Positions 1-11,030 of a stretch of DNA of 64,000 nucleotides are shown piece by piece (the stretch's first letter is position 1; each line of letters begins with the position of its first letter). The translations under genes and the position numbers were made by a program. The notes beneath the pieces are model-generated. The model made no database searches. It saw nothing but the letters and a program-made list of their open reading frames with translations, and had not been told where the DNA came from. The DNA is from Atrichornis clamosus. Its lineage: Eukaryota > Chordata > Aves > Passeriformes > Menuridae. The stretch lies in NCBI GenBank assembly GCA_013400975.1, contig WBMZ01014009.1:1-64000 (forward strand). Reading direction: 5' to 3'.

Positions 1-598
1 GGGGGCGGTGGCGGTGGGGTCACCTCGAGCGGACCCGGAGCGTGGCTCCCGCGCACCCCGCGGCCGCCCGGGCCTGGCGGGGAAGGATTGCGGGGCTGCC
101 CCGCACGCAGAGCCGCCCGTCGGGACCGGCCTGGCCGCGGTGCTCCGCTGCCATCGTCGCCGGCCGTCGCCGCCACCCGCCCCGCGGCCGCGGCGCTGGC
201 TCCGCCGGGAGAGCGCGGCACCCACGCGTGGCCGAGGGAGCCCCGGAGCGGCGGGGATGGAGCCGCCGGCGCGGAGCAAACCGCGAGGGGATAGGGGGGG
301 CGTAGGTGACCGGACGAGCCGCACCGGTGCCCCGGGGACTGGGCACGGCAGGACCTGCGGGCAGGGGCAGGGTGGGTTGCCCCGGCACCGCCGTCCCACG
401 CGGACGGGTCTAGGCTCGGCCGCGCGGTACGGAGCACGCACCGAGGAGGGCTGGAGCCCGCGGGGCACTGGTGGCAGCCACCTGCGGGTGACACAACCCT
501 GGACGCGTCTTGCCCAATGCCCCGCAGGAAGACCGCGCCGCTCTGCCGCTGAGCGCCGGGCCCACGGGAGGCTGGGGGGGGGGGCTCTTTTGCAGTGA
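1..598. promoter_or_regulatory. CpG island, possible promoter/first exon cut by the window edge
   Basis: About 600 bases of very GC-rich sequence are dense in CpG and contain GC-box-like GGGGGCGG at the left end. The composition drops sharply to T-rich DNA after base 598. In vertebrates a CpG island of this strength usually marks a promoter, often with a first exon. Long open frames cross it on both strands (for example 8-598 on +), but their peptides are Arg/Pro/Gly/Ala-rich, as expected of any GC-rich DNA, and I recognise no protein in them. A weak donor-like TAG|GTGACC lies near 304. The direction of transcription cannot be decided and the island may continue to the left of the window. Confidence 0.8.
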
Positions 599-904
599 AT
601 TTCCTCATTTTTTGTTTTGTTGCTTTATTTTTCTAAGTAGCAAAGAATGCGAGGGAGGTTCTGAGAGGCGTGTTGGGTAAACACAGATATAAGCCTCTTT
701 CTTTAAAACAAACGAGCAGATTATTTACCTGATTAAATAGGTATTTTGAGCAGGTTGTAGGCTGTTTTTGTGAACACATCGTATTTGGCTCCAAGATTTT
801 GGCAGAGCTAGGCTCCTCACTGGGGCTCACGTGGAGCTGCCCATGGACTCACCAGCTCTTAAATCCTTTTTATAAGCAGAACTTAATGTGCTTCTCAAAG
901 GAGG
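599..904. other. Noncoding flank of the CpG island
   Basis: T-rich DNA follows the island directly, with short AT-rich motifs near 715-745. No gene or named repeat is visible. Confidence 0.5.
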
Positions 905-1030
905 CCAGCATCATTACCCCACTGGGGATGGGGAAACTGAGGCAGTAGTGAGGGAAGTGACTTGCCAGAAGTGGCCAGACAGGTTAGTCACAGGGTTGGA
1001 AGGAGCCCAGGTGTGTTTGGCTCCGTGCAC
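905..1030 (-). repeat. MIR-type SINE remnant, antisense
   Basis: The + strand reads as the reverse complement of a MIR core and 3' half. It shows GATGGGGAAACTGAGGCA, then a purine-rich stretch, then AAGTGACTTGCCAGAAG (the 'aagtgacttgcccaagg' block), and then a segment resembling 'tttgaacccaggt'. MIRs are ancient tRNA-derived SINEs shared by amniotes. This copy is diverged, with small gaps. Confidence 0.75.
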
Positions 1031-2699
1031 CAGGATACACTGCACCCAGACAGTGTCCTGAACCCAGAGACCCAACACGAACTGCAGCTCATCACCTCAG
1101 CAGTGCTGTACTTGCACGAGCAAAAACGCACAGGCAGCACAGCAGGCCAGAGGGCAGGGACTGAAGAAAGAGGGAAGAGGAGAGGGGAGTCACTTGTGAT
1201 AACTGTAAGTGTTCTGGCTTCTCTCGGAGAAAAATCTAAACAAAGTCTAGTGAAACGGAGCCACTCAGGGACCTTCCAGGCCAGGAAGCAAGTGGGGACA
1301 GCAATATCAGGCAGGAGGCAAGTGTGCCCTGCCTGGGGGCTGCCCAGCCAAGCAGCGCTCCTGAACAGAGCCCTGCACGTGATTCATCTTCCCACCTGGT
1401 GCAGTCAAACTCCTGCTTTAAGACATGAGCAAAAACTTTATCAGCATTGCCCTGAATTCCCCACTCACTGGTTTCTAACCATGCCATCAGCTCTGACCAG
1501 CACTGTCACCTGGTGCTGCCTTTAAAATCCTGCCTGTCTGCACTTCACTCGGCCCCAACACAGGCACCAGCCCAACCGACACCACCCACAATCCTCGGCA
1601 GAACCTGCCGTGATTCCTATGCCCGAGTCAGACACTACAGCACCTGCCAGGGAATATCCTACCCTGCAAAGTAATGGACAGCACCAGAATTGTTTGTGTT
1701 GGCTCTGTAATAGTTCAGTTTGGACTCAACGCTTCCTTCCAGGTGTGAGGTTGCTGACAGGTCCCGCAAGTTCACTGCACTTCACATCACACAGATTTCT
1801 CTATTTTCGCTTCTCCTATGAACTTAATATTTAAGCAGTGGGAGTTCTGCTCACCGCTGCTGTTCCCTGAGAGAGTGGCCCCGGCTGTATCTCCAACTCC
1901 TCATGAAGGGTAACATGCTCTCTAACACGGATGTGTCACTACACATACACAGCCCCACAGACCCTCTAAACATACCTGTTCTCCTAGGTGCACCAAGCTG
2001 AGCACGTTCACACATCAGTACACAAATGTTCCCCACCCCTCCCATCCCAGCACGCACATGCAACATGCATATGCACTCCACAAAGAAAATGATACTCTAT
2101 GCTCACTGACATTCAAATACACACATATTCATACACCATGACACACATGAACCCCCACACACAACCTAAACACACCTGGAGGATCCCCTCCGCAGACTTC
2201 CCACCGTCCCTCCCACTCCTTGCAGGAAAAACTTGCCAAGGTGTTTTTTCAGGTGAAGTCCACGCCCTGCAGCTGACGCAAGAGCAAGGCCTTATTTCCT
2301 ATCTCAACGATCTCCTGTCACAGGATCAGGTTTTATTTCCCCATACTCCCTCCTTTGCCTCTTACCCAAGAAAAGTTGGTTCTTTCCTCTCTCATGGGCT
2401 CTGGAGCTTTCTGCTCCTTTGGGGACCCCTGTGACCCCCCATGAAGGTAGCATCTCCCCACCTTCCCTTATCCCTCCAGGGTATGGATCCACTCTGAGGA
2501 AAAGCTGCCTCTGACCATGCCCTGCCATGAAGGGGCTCCCAGATCCCCTGGTCCTCAGGAGCACCCGGGGGAAGGCAGCACCCCTAACCCTGCTCTGAAC
2601 TGTGCTGCTGTGCCACAGTGAGAGCCACCCCCTCTGCTCCAGCCACAGCTGCCCTTCTGTGGCAGGTGAAGAGATCTCTCCATGTCCCTTCCCACCCTC
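1031..2699. other. Noncoding, with a CA-rich interval
   Basis: No supported gene is present. From about 1935 to 2180 the + strand is rich in CA, ACAC and ATAC words and poor in G, probably an old decayed (CA)n microsatellite. The remainder is ordinary mixed-composition DNA. Short open frames on both strands overlap one another and look accidental. Confidence 0.55.
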
Positions 2700-2880
2700 C
2701 CAGGGGCATCGGGAGCTCTCAGTAATTAATGTTTGCCAGGTGCTCAGAGATCTTCAGATGGAAAGTGCAATGGGAGGGGGAAGGATGATTAATTTATTAT
2801 TATTATTACAGTTTAATGCTTTCCCCGTAGACAGTGTGCCAAGGCTGAGCAGAGGGTGAGTCACGCTGATATGTGGGACA
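2700..2880. promoter_or_regulatory. Candidate noncoding regulatory element (AP-1 site)
   Basis: The block contains AGTAATTAATG near 2720, GATTAATTTATTATTATTATTAC around 2785-2810 and an AP-1/MARE-like TGAGTCA at 2857-2863. It differs in composition from its neighbours. The regulatory role is inferred from motif density only. Confidence 0.25.
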
Positions 2881-3416
2881 TCCCCCTTTTTGTGTCTCTT
2901 CTACCTTTGTCTTTTACGCTTAGCCCATTTTCTTGGCAGTTTCTCCCTCCTTAGCTGGAGCTGACCTGAGGGCCTGGGACCATGCTCTGGATTCATGTGA
3001 GCTCAGGGCGCTGGCTCTCAGATTGCAGGTTGGAGATCTGGCAGCGCTGTGCTCCTCCTCCTGCTCCTGCTTGGGGAGTCTATTAGGCAAATGCTCTTGC
3101 CCTATTTCTGTAATTTTGTTTGATTTCTGTTTCGTCAAGGGAGGCGCCCGGAGGCCTCGGGGCCTGGGCAGCAGGAGCAGAAATCCATGTTTTCTTTCCC
3201 TTTCCTTCTCTTTCCCTCCTTCCTTCTCAATTCAGTTTCAATCACATTATTGGCACATGGCTCCCAGAACACATTGCCAAAGAGGCTGCTGCTGAGTCTC
3301 AGTGTGCTGGGGGGGAGACTCTGCTGGGATCACTTCTGCCATTTACTGTTCCTTGGCCTTAAACAGTTTGACACCAGCTCCCACCATGTGGCTGCTGCTT
3401 TTTCTAACACTCCGCA

Positions 3417-3438
3417 GCTTCCAGCATATGCTGGAAGC
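3417..3438. repeat. 22-bp perfect palindrome
   Basis: GCTTCCAGCAT is followed without a spacer by its exact reverse complement, centred between 3427 and 3428. It could form a small cruciform or act as a dimeric protein site. Flanking bases do not extend it. No known element is attached to it. Confidence 0.9.
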
Positions 3439-4744
3439 CAATGCTGTTCATCTCTTGACCACTGCTCAGAGGGAGTGACTGTACTGGGAGCGGGCCATAC
3501 AGCACATGGGCCATACACAGCATGTGCTCCACAGGGACCCAAGAAGACTTGGGGGGAAGGAGTGGCAGGGGTTTAAATGCACTAACAATTAGTTACAATT
3601 TACTACAGCAATTAGGAGTGCAGCCTGGGGATTTCAGGGTGAGGAGGTAAGGGCATAGTTGTACCCAGGCATTGCGTCCAAGAGGGAAGATACCTGACAC
3701 TCAAATGCAGGTGCTCTGCCTGCAAAACCAGCCACCCTGAGGCAGCCCAGAGCTGCCCCCCATAGCCCCTCAGCCTGGGCTCAGCATAGGAGACAGCTGG
3801 GATGGGAAACTGCTGCCCAAGGACAGGTCCCAGACTGGGGCAAGACCTATTTCTGCAGAGCACATGGCAAGCACAAAACTGAATGGTGACTTCTGTCTAA
3901 AGGATCTGCAAGTCAGCTTGTGTTCCTGCAGAGACACACTTGGATGCAAATGAAAATGTGAGCATATGCTATGTGCACACACACACACGGTCACATGTAA
4001 GTGCACAGACATGGTAAGCCCTGTGTATGGGGCTGCAGCACACTGGCGTGCCCGCCTGCATACCCAGGACAGGGCTGGATTGTATGCATGTTTTAGCAGA
4101 GACTGTCCTGCTCTGGACACATGTAGAAGGCCTACTGCCACGGAAATGTCAAGTGACTCTGAGCAGAGAGGAGTTGCTACCCTACCTACTCTGCAGGGCA
4201 ATGACTCACTCCCCCACAACTGTGTCCTGACGTGGGTTGGGCAGATCGGGAAGGGCTTCCAAACATGCAGCCCAGCAAGCAACAAAGATGGGGCAGGCTG
4301 AGAGACAGGCTGGATTCTACAGGACTCTGACATTGTGGAGTAGGGCTGATCTCCATAAATTCACTCTGGGTTTGATGTGGCTTGAGCAGGGGCTCAAGTG
4401 CATATGCAGAGAGTGAAGAGCAGAGAAAAGAAAGGAGGGAAGGCAGAGGGAACCTGGCACATCATCTGCTCTGCTCTACCTGCCTCATCACAGGCACAGG
4501 CAGAGGCCGTGTCAGCCCTGCTCCCATGCAGGGCACTGAGGTGGGTACAGAGCGGTGTCAGGGACTGTCCCCAATGGAGCAGGCAGGACAGACACTCATT
4601 CATTAGAAGTGCTAATGAGGAGAGATGATGGAGGAAGTTAAGGAATGGACAGCAGACCCAGGACTGCACACAGTGGGGACTGACTGCACTTCCTCCTCTG
4701 GGATGTGACAGCAGGATCCCCACCACAGCACAGGGAGGGAAGGC
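3439..4744. other. Noncoding, one (CA)7 microsatellite
   Basis: Nothing gene-like was found. A short (CA)n run lies at 3975-3988. Overlapping frames on both strands give peptides without recognisable domains. Confidence 0.55.
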
Positions 4745-5095
4745 AAAGCGTCCCCCCGTGCGCGAGTCAGTGACGGGTGCGTTCCGAGAGCTGCCCGTGA
4801 TGCAGCACCGTGCACCCGCGTGGGCTGGCCCTGCTTGTGCACCGGGGCTGCCCGAGCTTGGCGGCTGCTGACACAGGGGATGTGTCGGCATGCACGCAAG
4901 TGACTCCGCGTGAGCCGGGGATGCGCCAACGCCGCGGGTGCACGCGCAGCACCGGCGGGGACCTGTGTGCCGCCGAGTGGCACATGGACAGCACCGCAAA
5001 GAGGCAGCACAGACCCCGGCGGAAGCGTGGCCGCGGCCCCCCGGGAGCCCTGGCAGAGGGCCGGAGGGTGCGGGGAGCAGCGGCAGGCGGTAAGT
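4745..5095 (+). promoter_or_regulatory. CpG-rich block ending at a splice-donor consensus
   Basis: The sequence switches to CpG-rich DNA (GTGCGCGAGTCAGTGACG, CGCGTGAGCC, GCGTGGCCGCGGC and similar words) for about 350 bases. It ends in CAGGCG|GTAAGTGTGAG, with the intronic GT at 5090-5091, matching GTRAGT fully. CpG island plus a strong downstream donor is the layout of an alternative first exon or the first exon of an enhancer-linked lncRNA. A frame is open through it (4810-5214), but its peptide is basic, low in complexity and unrecognised, so a noncoding exon is as likely. An AT-rich candidate enhancer begins within 20 bases. Confidence 0.4.
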
Positions 5096-5109
5096 GTGAG
5101 GCAGACGCA

Positions 5110-5520
5110 GCGATTGCATTACTGAAGGAGCCCGGGCTGGCAGTGCCGAGCTATCGTCCCTGTAATCCTGTTAGCCAGCAATCTCCATTCCGAAAGAGCT
5201 TCATTTCTTTGTGAATATTTGTAAACTAGATATCTAATGGAAAATTATAGGAAAATTATAGTGAAATTCATGACGAAGAAATCCGATTAGCCCTAATTCA
5301 ATTATGCCATCTTAGCCCACACAGCACATTTCCCATTTTTTTCCCATAAATACCAATGCCAGGGGTCCGGGTAATCAAATAAAATTGAAAATCATCTTCC
5401 CATTAAATTCAATTAGCTGCAATTTCTAAAGCCTATCAGAGATTTTAATTACTAAATTATAAAATTCTCCAATGCTAAATTGAAACTAAAAAAATTGCAC
5501 ATCCTTGTATTTCAGAAGAA
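5110..5520. promoter_or_regulatory. Candidate conserved noncoding element with paired-homeodomain site
   Basis: About 400 bases are markedly AT-rich and full of TAAT/ATTA cores. They include a P3-type palindrome TAATTCAATTA at 5294-5304, AAATTCAATTAGC near 5408, TTTAATTACTAAATTATAA near 5445 and a 12-base tandem GGAAAATTATA motif near 5240-5262. TAATNNNATTA is the dimer site of paired-class homeodomains. The block abuts the CpG-rich patch on its left. Enhancer function is inference; conservation was not tested. Confidence 0.5.
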
Positions 5521-6589
5521 AAAAACCCAGCAGAAACCTTGAAAAATACCCTTCTCCTCCCATCAGCACCCACGTGAGCAGGGGTCTGGGCAGGCTTCGC
5601 CAGAGAAATGAGTGTAGAGGGACATGAGCCAGGCCTAGGGAAGAAGGTGGCTACCTCTGAGGGAAAAAGTTCAGGCTTCAGCTGAGGTTAAAACCTAAAA
5701 TCCAGCCCTAGTTCAACTCAGTTGAGTTGGAAGAGCAAAAAGGAGAGGCTAGCAACCTAAGCAGTGTCTTTGCTCCCTTTTCCCACGTGAGCTCCTCGGT
5801 TCTGGTCAGTTCTCCGAGCTGCTCTGCCAGGCACTAGTGACAAGCCACCACACTCCCGCAGCTGGTGAAACAGTCGAGACTCTCTAGGAGATGGAATGAG
5901 TTTTGCCTGCAGATGGGCTCGGTGAGGCAGTCCCTCGAGTCTCCGTGTGCCAAAGCCAGGGCAGGAGAGCTGGTGATGCCTAGAGGGAACCAGGAGGGCA
6001 GATGCTAGCTCTGTGTTTCTGATAAAGCTTCTTGAATAATGGCCATGCAAGCCTGGTCCTGACACTGAATTAAGGGAAGCTGGAGCCCTGAGCAAACTGA
6101 TTTAGCTTGAAGCACTACTTTAGCGAACACGTGGGATGTTCCAGAGGAGGGGGATGTAATCACCCTTCCCTGATAGCGCAGGGAACTCTCAGAGTTCACA
6201 GAGGCACCAGGCAGACAAGCCCAACCCAAAACTGTTCTTTATTCAACAACCAAACCAAGCAGGCAAATGGGGAAACCAACAAAGCCTGTGTCTACAGATG
6301 CTCTCTTCCAGCCCTGCTTCTCCGGGGACCAGCATGGCACAGCGAGGTGTCGAGGGGCAATTAACTGTGCGAACAAGCAGTGGGAGGAGAAGTGAAGCTC
6401 AGCTCTCCAGTTCCAATACCTGACCCTCCAGAAGGCAGCGAGTACGGATTTTCTGACACTGCTTTTATGCCAGAAAGCACTTTTGCATGGTACCCTAAAG
6501 GATTTATTCATGCACCAACATAAATGAAGGTTCTAATGCATCTCACAGCTCTAAACAGAAGCTCAGGTTGCCCTGAACCAGGCCGATAC
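5521..6589. other. Noncoding, nothing recognised
   Basis: Mixed-composition DNA with no repeat family, splice-flanked frame or RNA gene that I can identify. Confidence 0.5.
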
Positions 6590-6850
6590 TCGGCTTAATT
6601 TACTGGGTGCCCGAAAGTTGCCAGCAGGGAGTTGCCCGCAAACAGAACAACAAAAAAGTTAATGATCTGGGCTTTTTCTTTAATAAATAGGCAAACTGGC
6701 TGAGCCGGATTGTTGGCTGGGATTCGTCTCCCCTTTATCACCCTGGAGCTGCTGTGACACATTCTCCAAATCATCAGCATTTTGCAATTTGAGGTCGTTA
6801 CCAAATAGTATTTTTTTGCCAAGGAAGGGAGAAAAATAAATTAATAATTA
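6590..6850. promoter_or_regulatory. Candidate conserved noncoding element
   Basis: The block holds GGCTTAATTTACTGGG, AAGTTAATGATCTGGGC, CTTTAATAAATAGG and AAATAAATTAATAATTAAG, with balanced rather than biased strand composition between them. This resembles developmental enhancers rather than simple repeats. Assignment rests on composition and homeodomain-type cores. Confidence 0.4.
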
Positions 6851-6984
6851 AGAAGTCCAAGCAGGGAGAGGCTGTGGGTTGGATGGCGCTGCCACCTCCA
6901 TGGGGATTGCTGGGGCATCTGGCAGCCTGCCCAGCACGCACCTTGGTTGCCGTCTCACCCTGGAATGTGGTGCTGGCACCCAAG

Positions 6985-7110
6985 TGCTACCTGATTTTAC
7001 TACGAATTAATCAAAGTCCCTTCTGCAAACGTCTAACACTAAATCACCACTGGCTGAGCTTCAAATGCAATTCCCCTGTTCCAGGGATTCGGCGCAAGGA
7101 GATTACCAGC
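6985..7110. promoter_or_regulatory. Candidate noncoding regulatory element
   Basis: The segment contains CGAATTAATCAAAGTCCC (homeodomain core fused to a TCF/LEF-like ATCAAAG near 7011) and a further CAAATGCAATTCCCC. It lies near the previous candidate block and may be part of the same element. Confidence 0.3.
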
Positions 7111-9339
7111 TGCAGGTGAAGAGCTGAAGGGGGTTTCCTCTCTGCACATCTCCTGGCTCTCCAAGGCATCAGCCTCTCCCAGCTGGAAGGAGAATAGATT
7201 TCCTGCAACCCTTCTCCTGCTCACAGCAAGTAACCGCACAGACATCCAAGATATGCTGGGATAAATCTGTCTGCTGCCTGACTAGAGTGTAGTTACACCA
7301 AGAAGGAATTTGACGTGACTGCAAGCCGACACAGGCGGCAGAGCACTGTATTGGCAGTGTGGGTGCGCCTGTGCCCCCATGTTCACGGAGCTGCGGACGC
7401 ATCTCCACACAGGAGGACACGCAGAGATGTGTACCTGCGTGGGTATGGCTGTCGGCACATCTGTGCACATGGGTGTGCATGGCCTCGTGGCACCATGTGG
7501 GCACTTGGCCACATATGTATACAGAGCTGTGCAGTCAGACGTGGCTGCCCACAGACGTTCTCTGAGGGTGTTCTTGCCATGTCAATGTGCGCATGCCTCA
7601 TTTGTCTCTGAACCTGCAGTTCCGAGCACCCTCCCTGTCCTGGCCAGCCCCCGAGAAGGCAGTTTGCCGCGGCTTGCTGCGGCTGATGATCCGGATGGCA
7701 GCAGGATACGTCCTCGCACTGCTCCAGCGACACACCACTTCCCGAGCCACGGGCGAGCTGTATTCCCCTCCACACTCTGCCTGTCTCAGAGCCCTCTCAT
7801 ATTTTCAGTGCTCACTAGACCGTGAATTCACCTTCATACCAGTTACAGGGTTATTTAGCCTCTCCTGATGCCAATAACCACCAAACTTTCACTGGCAGCT
7901 CAGTTTTCTCCCGGGAGACATGCAGCTCTTGTGCCCACGGTGTCCCCACCCGTGCACATCCACCAGGAGCACAGGGGTAGATCCCCTAGCAGGACACAGT
8001 GCCTCGGGACACTGCTCACCCACACAGTCTCTTATCCTCACCCACACCTACACTGCAAAGAAGAGAAACAGAGCTGAAGAGTTAAAAAACCTATGGAAAG
8101 AATGAAATAGAGAAGAGGGGAACCGAGAGAGAAGGGGGAAAGGGTGGTAAAGCAAAACCAGTACAAACACAGGAGGAACCCCCCCCCAAGACAACAGAGA
8201 AAGAAACAGGGAGGTAGGCAGGAAGAGCACAGGAATATACCATGGGGTTTTGCCCCTGGACACCCCATAAAGCAACACTCTCCAGCAGCTGACACTAACA
8301 TATTCTACAGCACTCCCTGAAACCTTAGGGACAACTAGACAGCCCTTGTGCAGCAGCTGGATTAGCTGTGCATGGGCTGGAGCACTGCTGAGGAGTAAGG
8401 AGGACAATCAGCCTGGATGGGAACCGTGGGATTCCCCCCAGGATGCCCAAAGGCCGTGAGAGTGCAGAAAACCTGAAAGGGGAGGGTGAAACCTCTGTCC
8501 AGGACCAAGCACAAGGAAGGTTAGCAGCCTGTCCCTCCTACTGATCCCCTGTCACGGGGAAACTCTCTGCTCTCCTTCGCTGGCCCAGAGCCACCTCTGC
8601 CACTTACACTCCCACTGGCTCCAAGCCATCATTGCCTGTTCCCCCCACTCCAGACCTGTAAGGCACCTTTTTGCCAGCTTACCCCTCCTTGCCACAGCCC
8701 CCTTCTCTTGGCATCATGCCTTTGGCCCAAGGCCTTGCTTCTCACCCCTAGCCACGTGGGCTTGCTCCTCGGTCTCTTGCGCTTTCCCAATTTGACTGAA
8801 CAATTCCCAGCTGACATAAGTGCTGCAGCGACATTTCACTCTGAAGCCAAGCATGTGCTGACAGTGAGTGGCATCCCCACGAGCTCCTGCCTGGCCCCCA
8901 GGGCTGTGAAGGGCCAGACACTGCTGACAAGGTGCACAAGTCACTGCACAACTTGTGGTGCTTCTTCCCATCCGTGTGGCTCTCCTGGCTCTGCCCCAAG
9001 CTGTGCAGATTGACCCCATATCCCAGGGGACAAAATCCCTCCTCCTTTGGCCCAGGGATTTCATCTCTGCTGTAACAAAGAGCTCAAAGTGGGCACGTTG
9101 TTATCTTCCCACAGCTGGGGTATAGGGATAAACTCAGGCATGACCCCTGTCCTCCACTAAGCGTGCAACAATACATCCCCACAAGCACAGACTGTGCACA
9201 GACACAGGTCTGCACGCATTACACAGAATAGCATGGATGTAGAAATGGAGCTGGTAGGGGGAAAAAGTTCCTCTTGTCCCTGAGGCAGTTGTTGCTGACC
9301 GCACCCAACACCAGAGACTGCAATACAGATGGAACTGGT
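7111..9339. other. Noncoding with a purine-rich tract at 8057-8220
   Basis: No gene was found. At 8057-8220 the + strand is strongly purine-biased (AAGAGAAACAGAG, GAGAGAGAAGGGGG and similar words), with a run of ten C's near 8180. Open frames across it on the - strand are Leu/Phe/Ser-rich shadows of the purine tract. Confidence 0.55.
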
Positions 9340-9449
9340 GAGACTTTTGGGGTTGTCCTGGGCAGAGCCAGGAGTTGGATTTGATGGTCCCATGTGGGTC
9401 CCTTCCAACTCAGGATATTCCATCATTCTGTGGTTCTATGATTCTATGA
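9340..9449 (+). mobile_element. CR1 LINE 3' tail fragment
   Basis: The fragment reads as the typical CR1 3' end: TGTCCTGGGCAGAGCCAGGA, GTTGGATTTGATGGTC, GGGTCCCTTCCAACTCAGG, then imperfect ATTCTATG-type terminal repeats (GGTTCTATGATTCTATGAA). CR1 is the dominant LINE of birds and non-avian reptiles. This is a 5'-truncated, dead copy of about 110 bases with no coding sequence left. Confidence 0.93.
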
Positions 9450-9501
9450 ACTGCAAGAGCCCAAAGGGATGAGAACAGGACAGACCAAAGCAGTAGCTCT
9501 G

Positions 9502-9560
9502 GCACAAGTTTATCACAGTCAAACACTTTTAGCACAAGTTCATCACACCCAAACACCTTC
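9502..9560. repeat. 30-bp imperfect tandem duplication
   Basis: GCACAAGTTTATCACAGTC at 9502 recurs as GCACAAGTTCATCACACCC at 9532, each followed by AAACAC. The offset is exactly 30 bases. Two copies only, close downstream of the CR1 tail. Confidence 0.8.
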
Positions 9561-9754
9561 CCCTGTCCTTCAGCTTCTTCAGGCTGGTTGCTACCACTGG
9601 AGCTTCTACTGGCTTCCTGTGGCCACCCTAGAAAAGCAGATCTGTGGAGAGACCAGCAGCGACACCCCTGCTGCCTCACCTGCCCTGGGACTACACCCCA
9701 GCCTCCTGCTTTCCCCATATTGCCATGAAAAAAAAGCTCTGTGCAAACAATAGA

Positions 9755-9985
9755 TCAATAGAGCCCCCGCCTCTTCGGAAGGAAAACAAACACCCGGATC
9801 ACCGCAAATTAGAGAATGTTTCGCTTCACTTCATCCAAACAGGCTGACAATTTTTTTGGGTTGTTGCCACGGTGACAGAATAACATAGCGTTCAGCCTGT
9901 TGCAGAGCAATCAATTAAGTTAATGCCTCGGAGTGCCTGTTTACCCTTCCATTTAGGAGGTGCTGCTCTCGCTCACGCTTTTTCT
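9755..9985. promoter_or_regulatory. Candidate conserved noncoding element with RFX-like X-box
   Basis: The block contains an X-box-like GTTGCCACGGTGAC at 9863-9876 (one mismatch to GTNRCC-N2-RGYAAC), ATCAATTAAGTTAATG near 9910 and several undecayed CpGs. RFX factors bind X-boxes in ciliary and neural enhancers. The function is inferred. Confidence 0.42.
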
Positions 9986-10914
9986 CTTGTTTTAAATTTC
10001 TCATCCTTTGCTTCCTGCTCCTATTTCTTCGCTATTTAACCTAAAAATAAAGTCCTTCCCCTAACTACCTTCTGGCTTGCAAGGAGCCTCGCACTTGTTG
10101 GAATGATCACCCAGAATAAAGTTTTTTCCTCTCTTTGACTCCTGCCATTTCTCATTTCTTCCTGGAATTTACCTTTACCTTGCACAGTACAGCCCTGTCC
10201 CCTCCTCCTGGTGTGCTCAAGAACTTGCAAAGTTTCTAAACACCAGCTCTAAACATCCCCTAGGCAGAGTGGGCACCTTCTGAACAGACAGAGTAACTCT
10301 GCTTTTAACAAGATGAGGACACTTGAGCTAAAGACCTGTGAAGTGATCAGCAGCCCTTCCATTATTGCTGTTTTTCACACCGTGAGCCGTAACCATATAT
10401 GAAGAACCATCTTGTGCTAAATGCTGTCTGAAAAGGAGAACTACAAAAGAGCCTTACAAGGGTCTAGGTCTCATCCTATGGTCCATGTCAAATGAAACTC
10501 CTAAATATGTGCTTAAATGATTTTGACTTAAGCAAAACTCAACCCAGTGCTCAAAACATTGTGCTGAACTGAGCCTACGCAAGGGGACTTTAAAGGGGGC
10601 ACCAATGGCCAGGAGACTATGGCAAATCCATCATCCCAGGCCTTTATAATAAAGGATGCCAAAGCATCTCTTGGCTCTGCCCTGGCCACCAGCAGTCTGC
10701 CAGGCCTTTCACAGGCTCACATGCTCCTGCCACTGATCTTGTGGGTTTATTTTCTGCCTCACAGTCAGTGTGAGCAGTGACACTTGGTCATGTAGCTTCA
10801 CTGCCTGTCTGCAGCCACTTTCTCATCCTTGCCCACTGAGCAGCAGTAACAGCCCTGCATCTCCCCCAACCCACCTGCAGACTGCAGCACTGAAACCACA
10901 GCTCCAGCATCCTG
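9986..10914. other. Noncoding, nothing recognised
   Basis: T-rich at the left, then mixed composition. No repeat family or exon-like structure was identified. Confidence 0.5.
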
Positions 10915-11030
10915 GATGGAAATGAGGTACCAGGGAGTGAAAAGATTTATCCAAGGCCAAGCCTGAGATATAATTCAGGGCTTCTGTCTCCTGATCTCTC
11001 CGCACCTTGGTGCTGTCTTTCTCATCAACA
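10915..11030 (-). repeat. MIR-type SINE remnant, antisense
   Basis: The order of blocks matches an inverted MIR: GGAAATGAGGTACCAGGGAG, AAAAGATTTATCCAAGGCC (for 'aagtgacttgcccaaggtc'), then ATTCAGGGCTTCTGTCTCC and the closing CTTGGTGCTGTCTTTCTC. The copy is strongly diverged. Confidence 0.5.

Noticed and set aside
8..598. 196-codon open frame in the left CpG island
   Set aside because: The peptide is Arg/Gly/Pro/Ala-rich with no domain, other frames on both strands are open too, and stop codons are rare in GC-rich DNA.
4980..4998. REST/NRSF silencer element (ATGGACAGCACC)
   Set aside because: Only the right half-site fits; the left half of the 21-bp consensus is absent.
8048..8407. Leu/Phe-rich 'membrane protein' frame on the - strand
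   Set aside because: It reads the complement of a purine-rich tract, which encodes Phe/Leu/Ser by composition.
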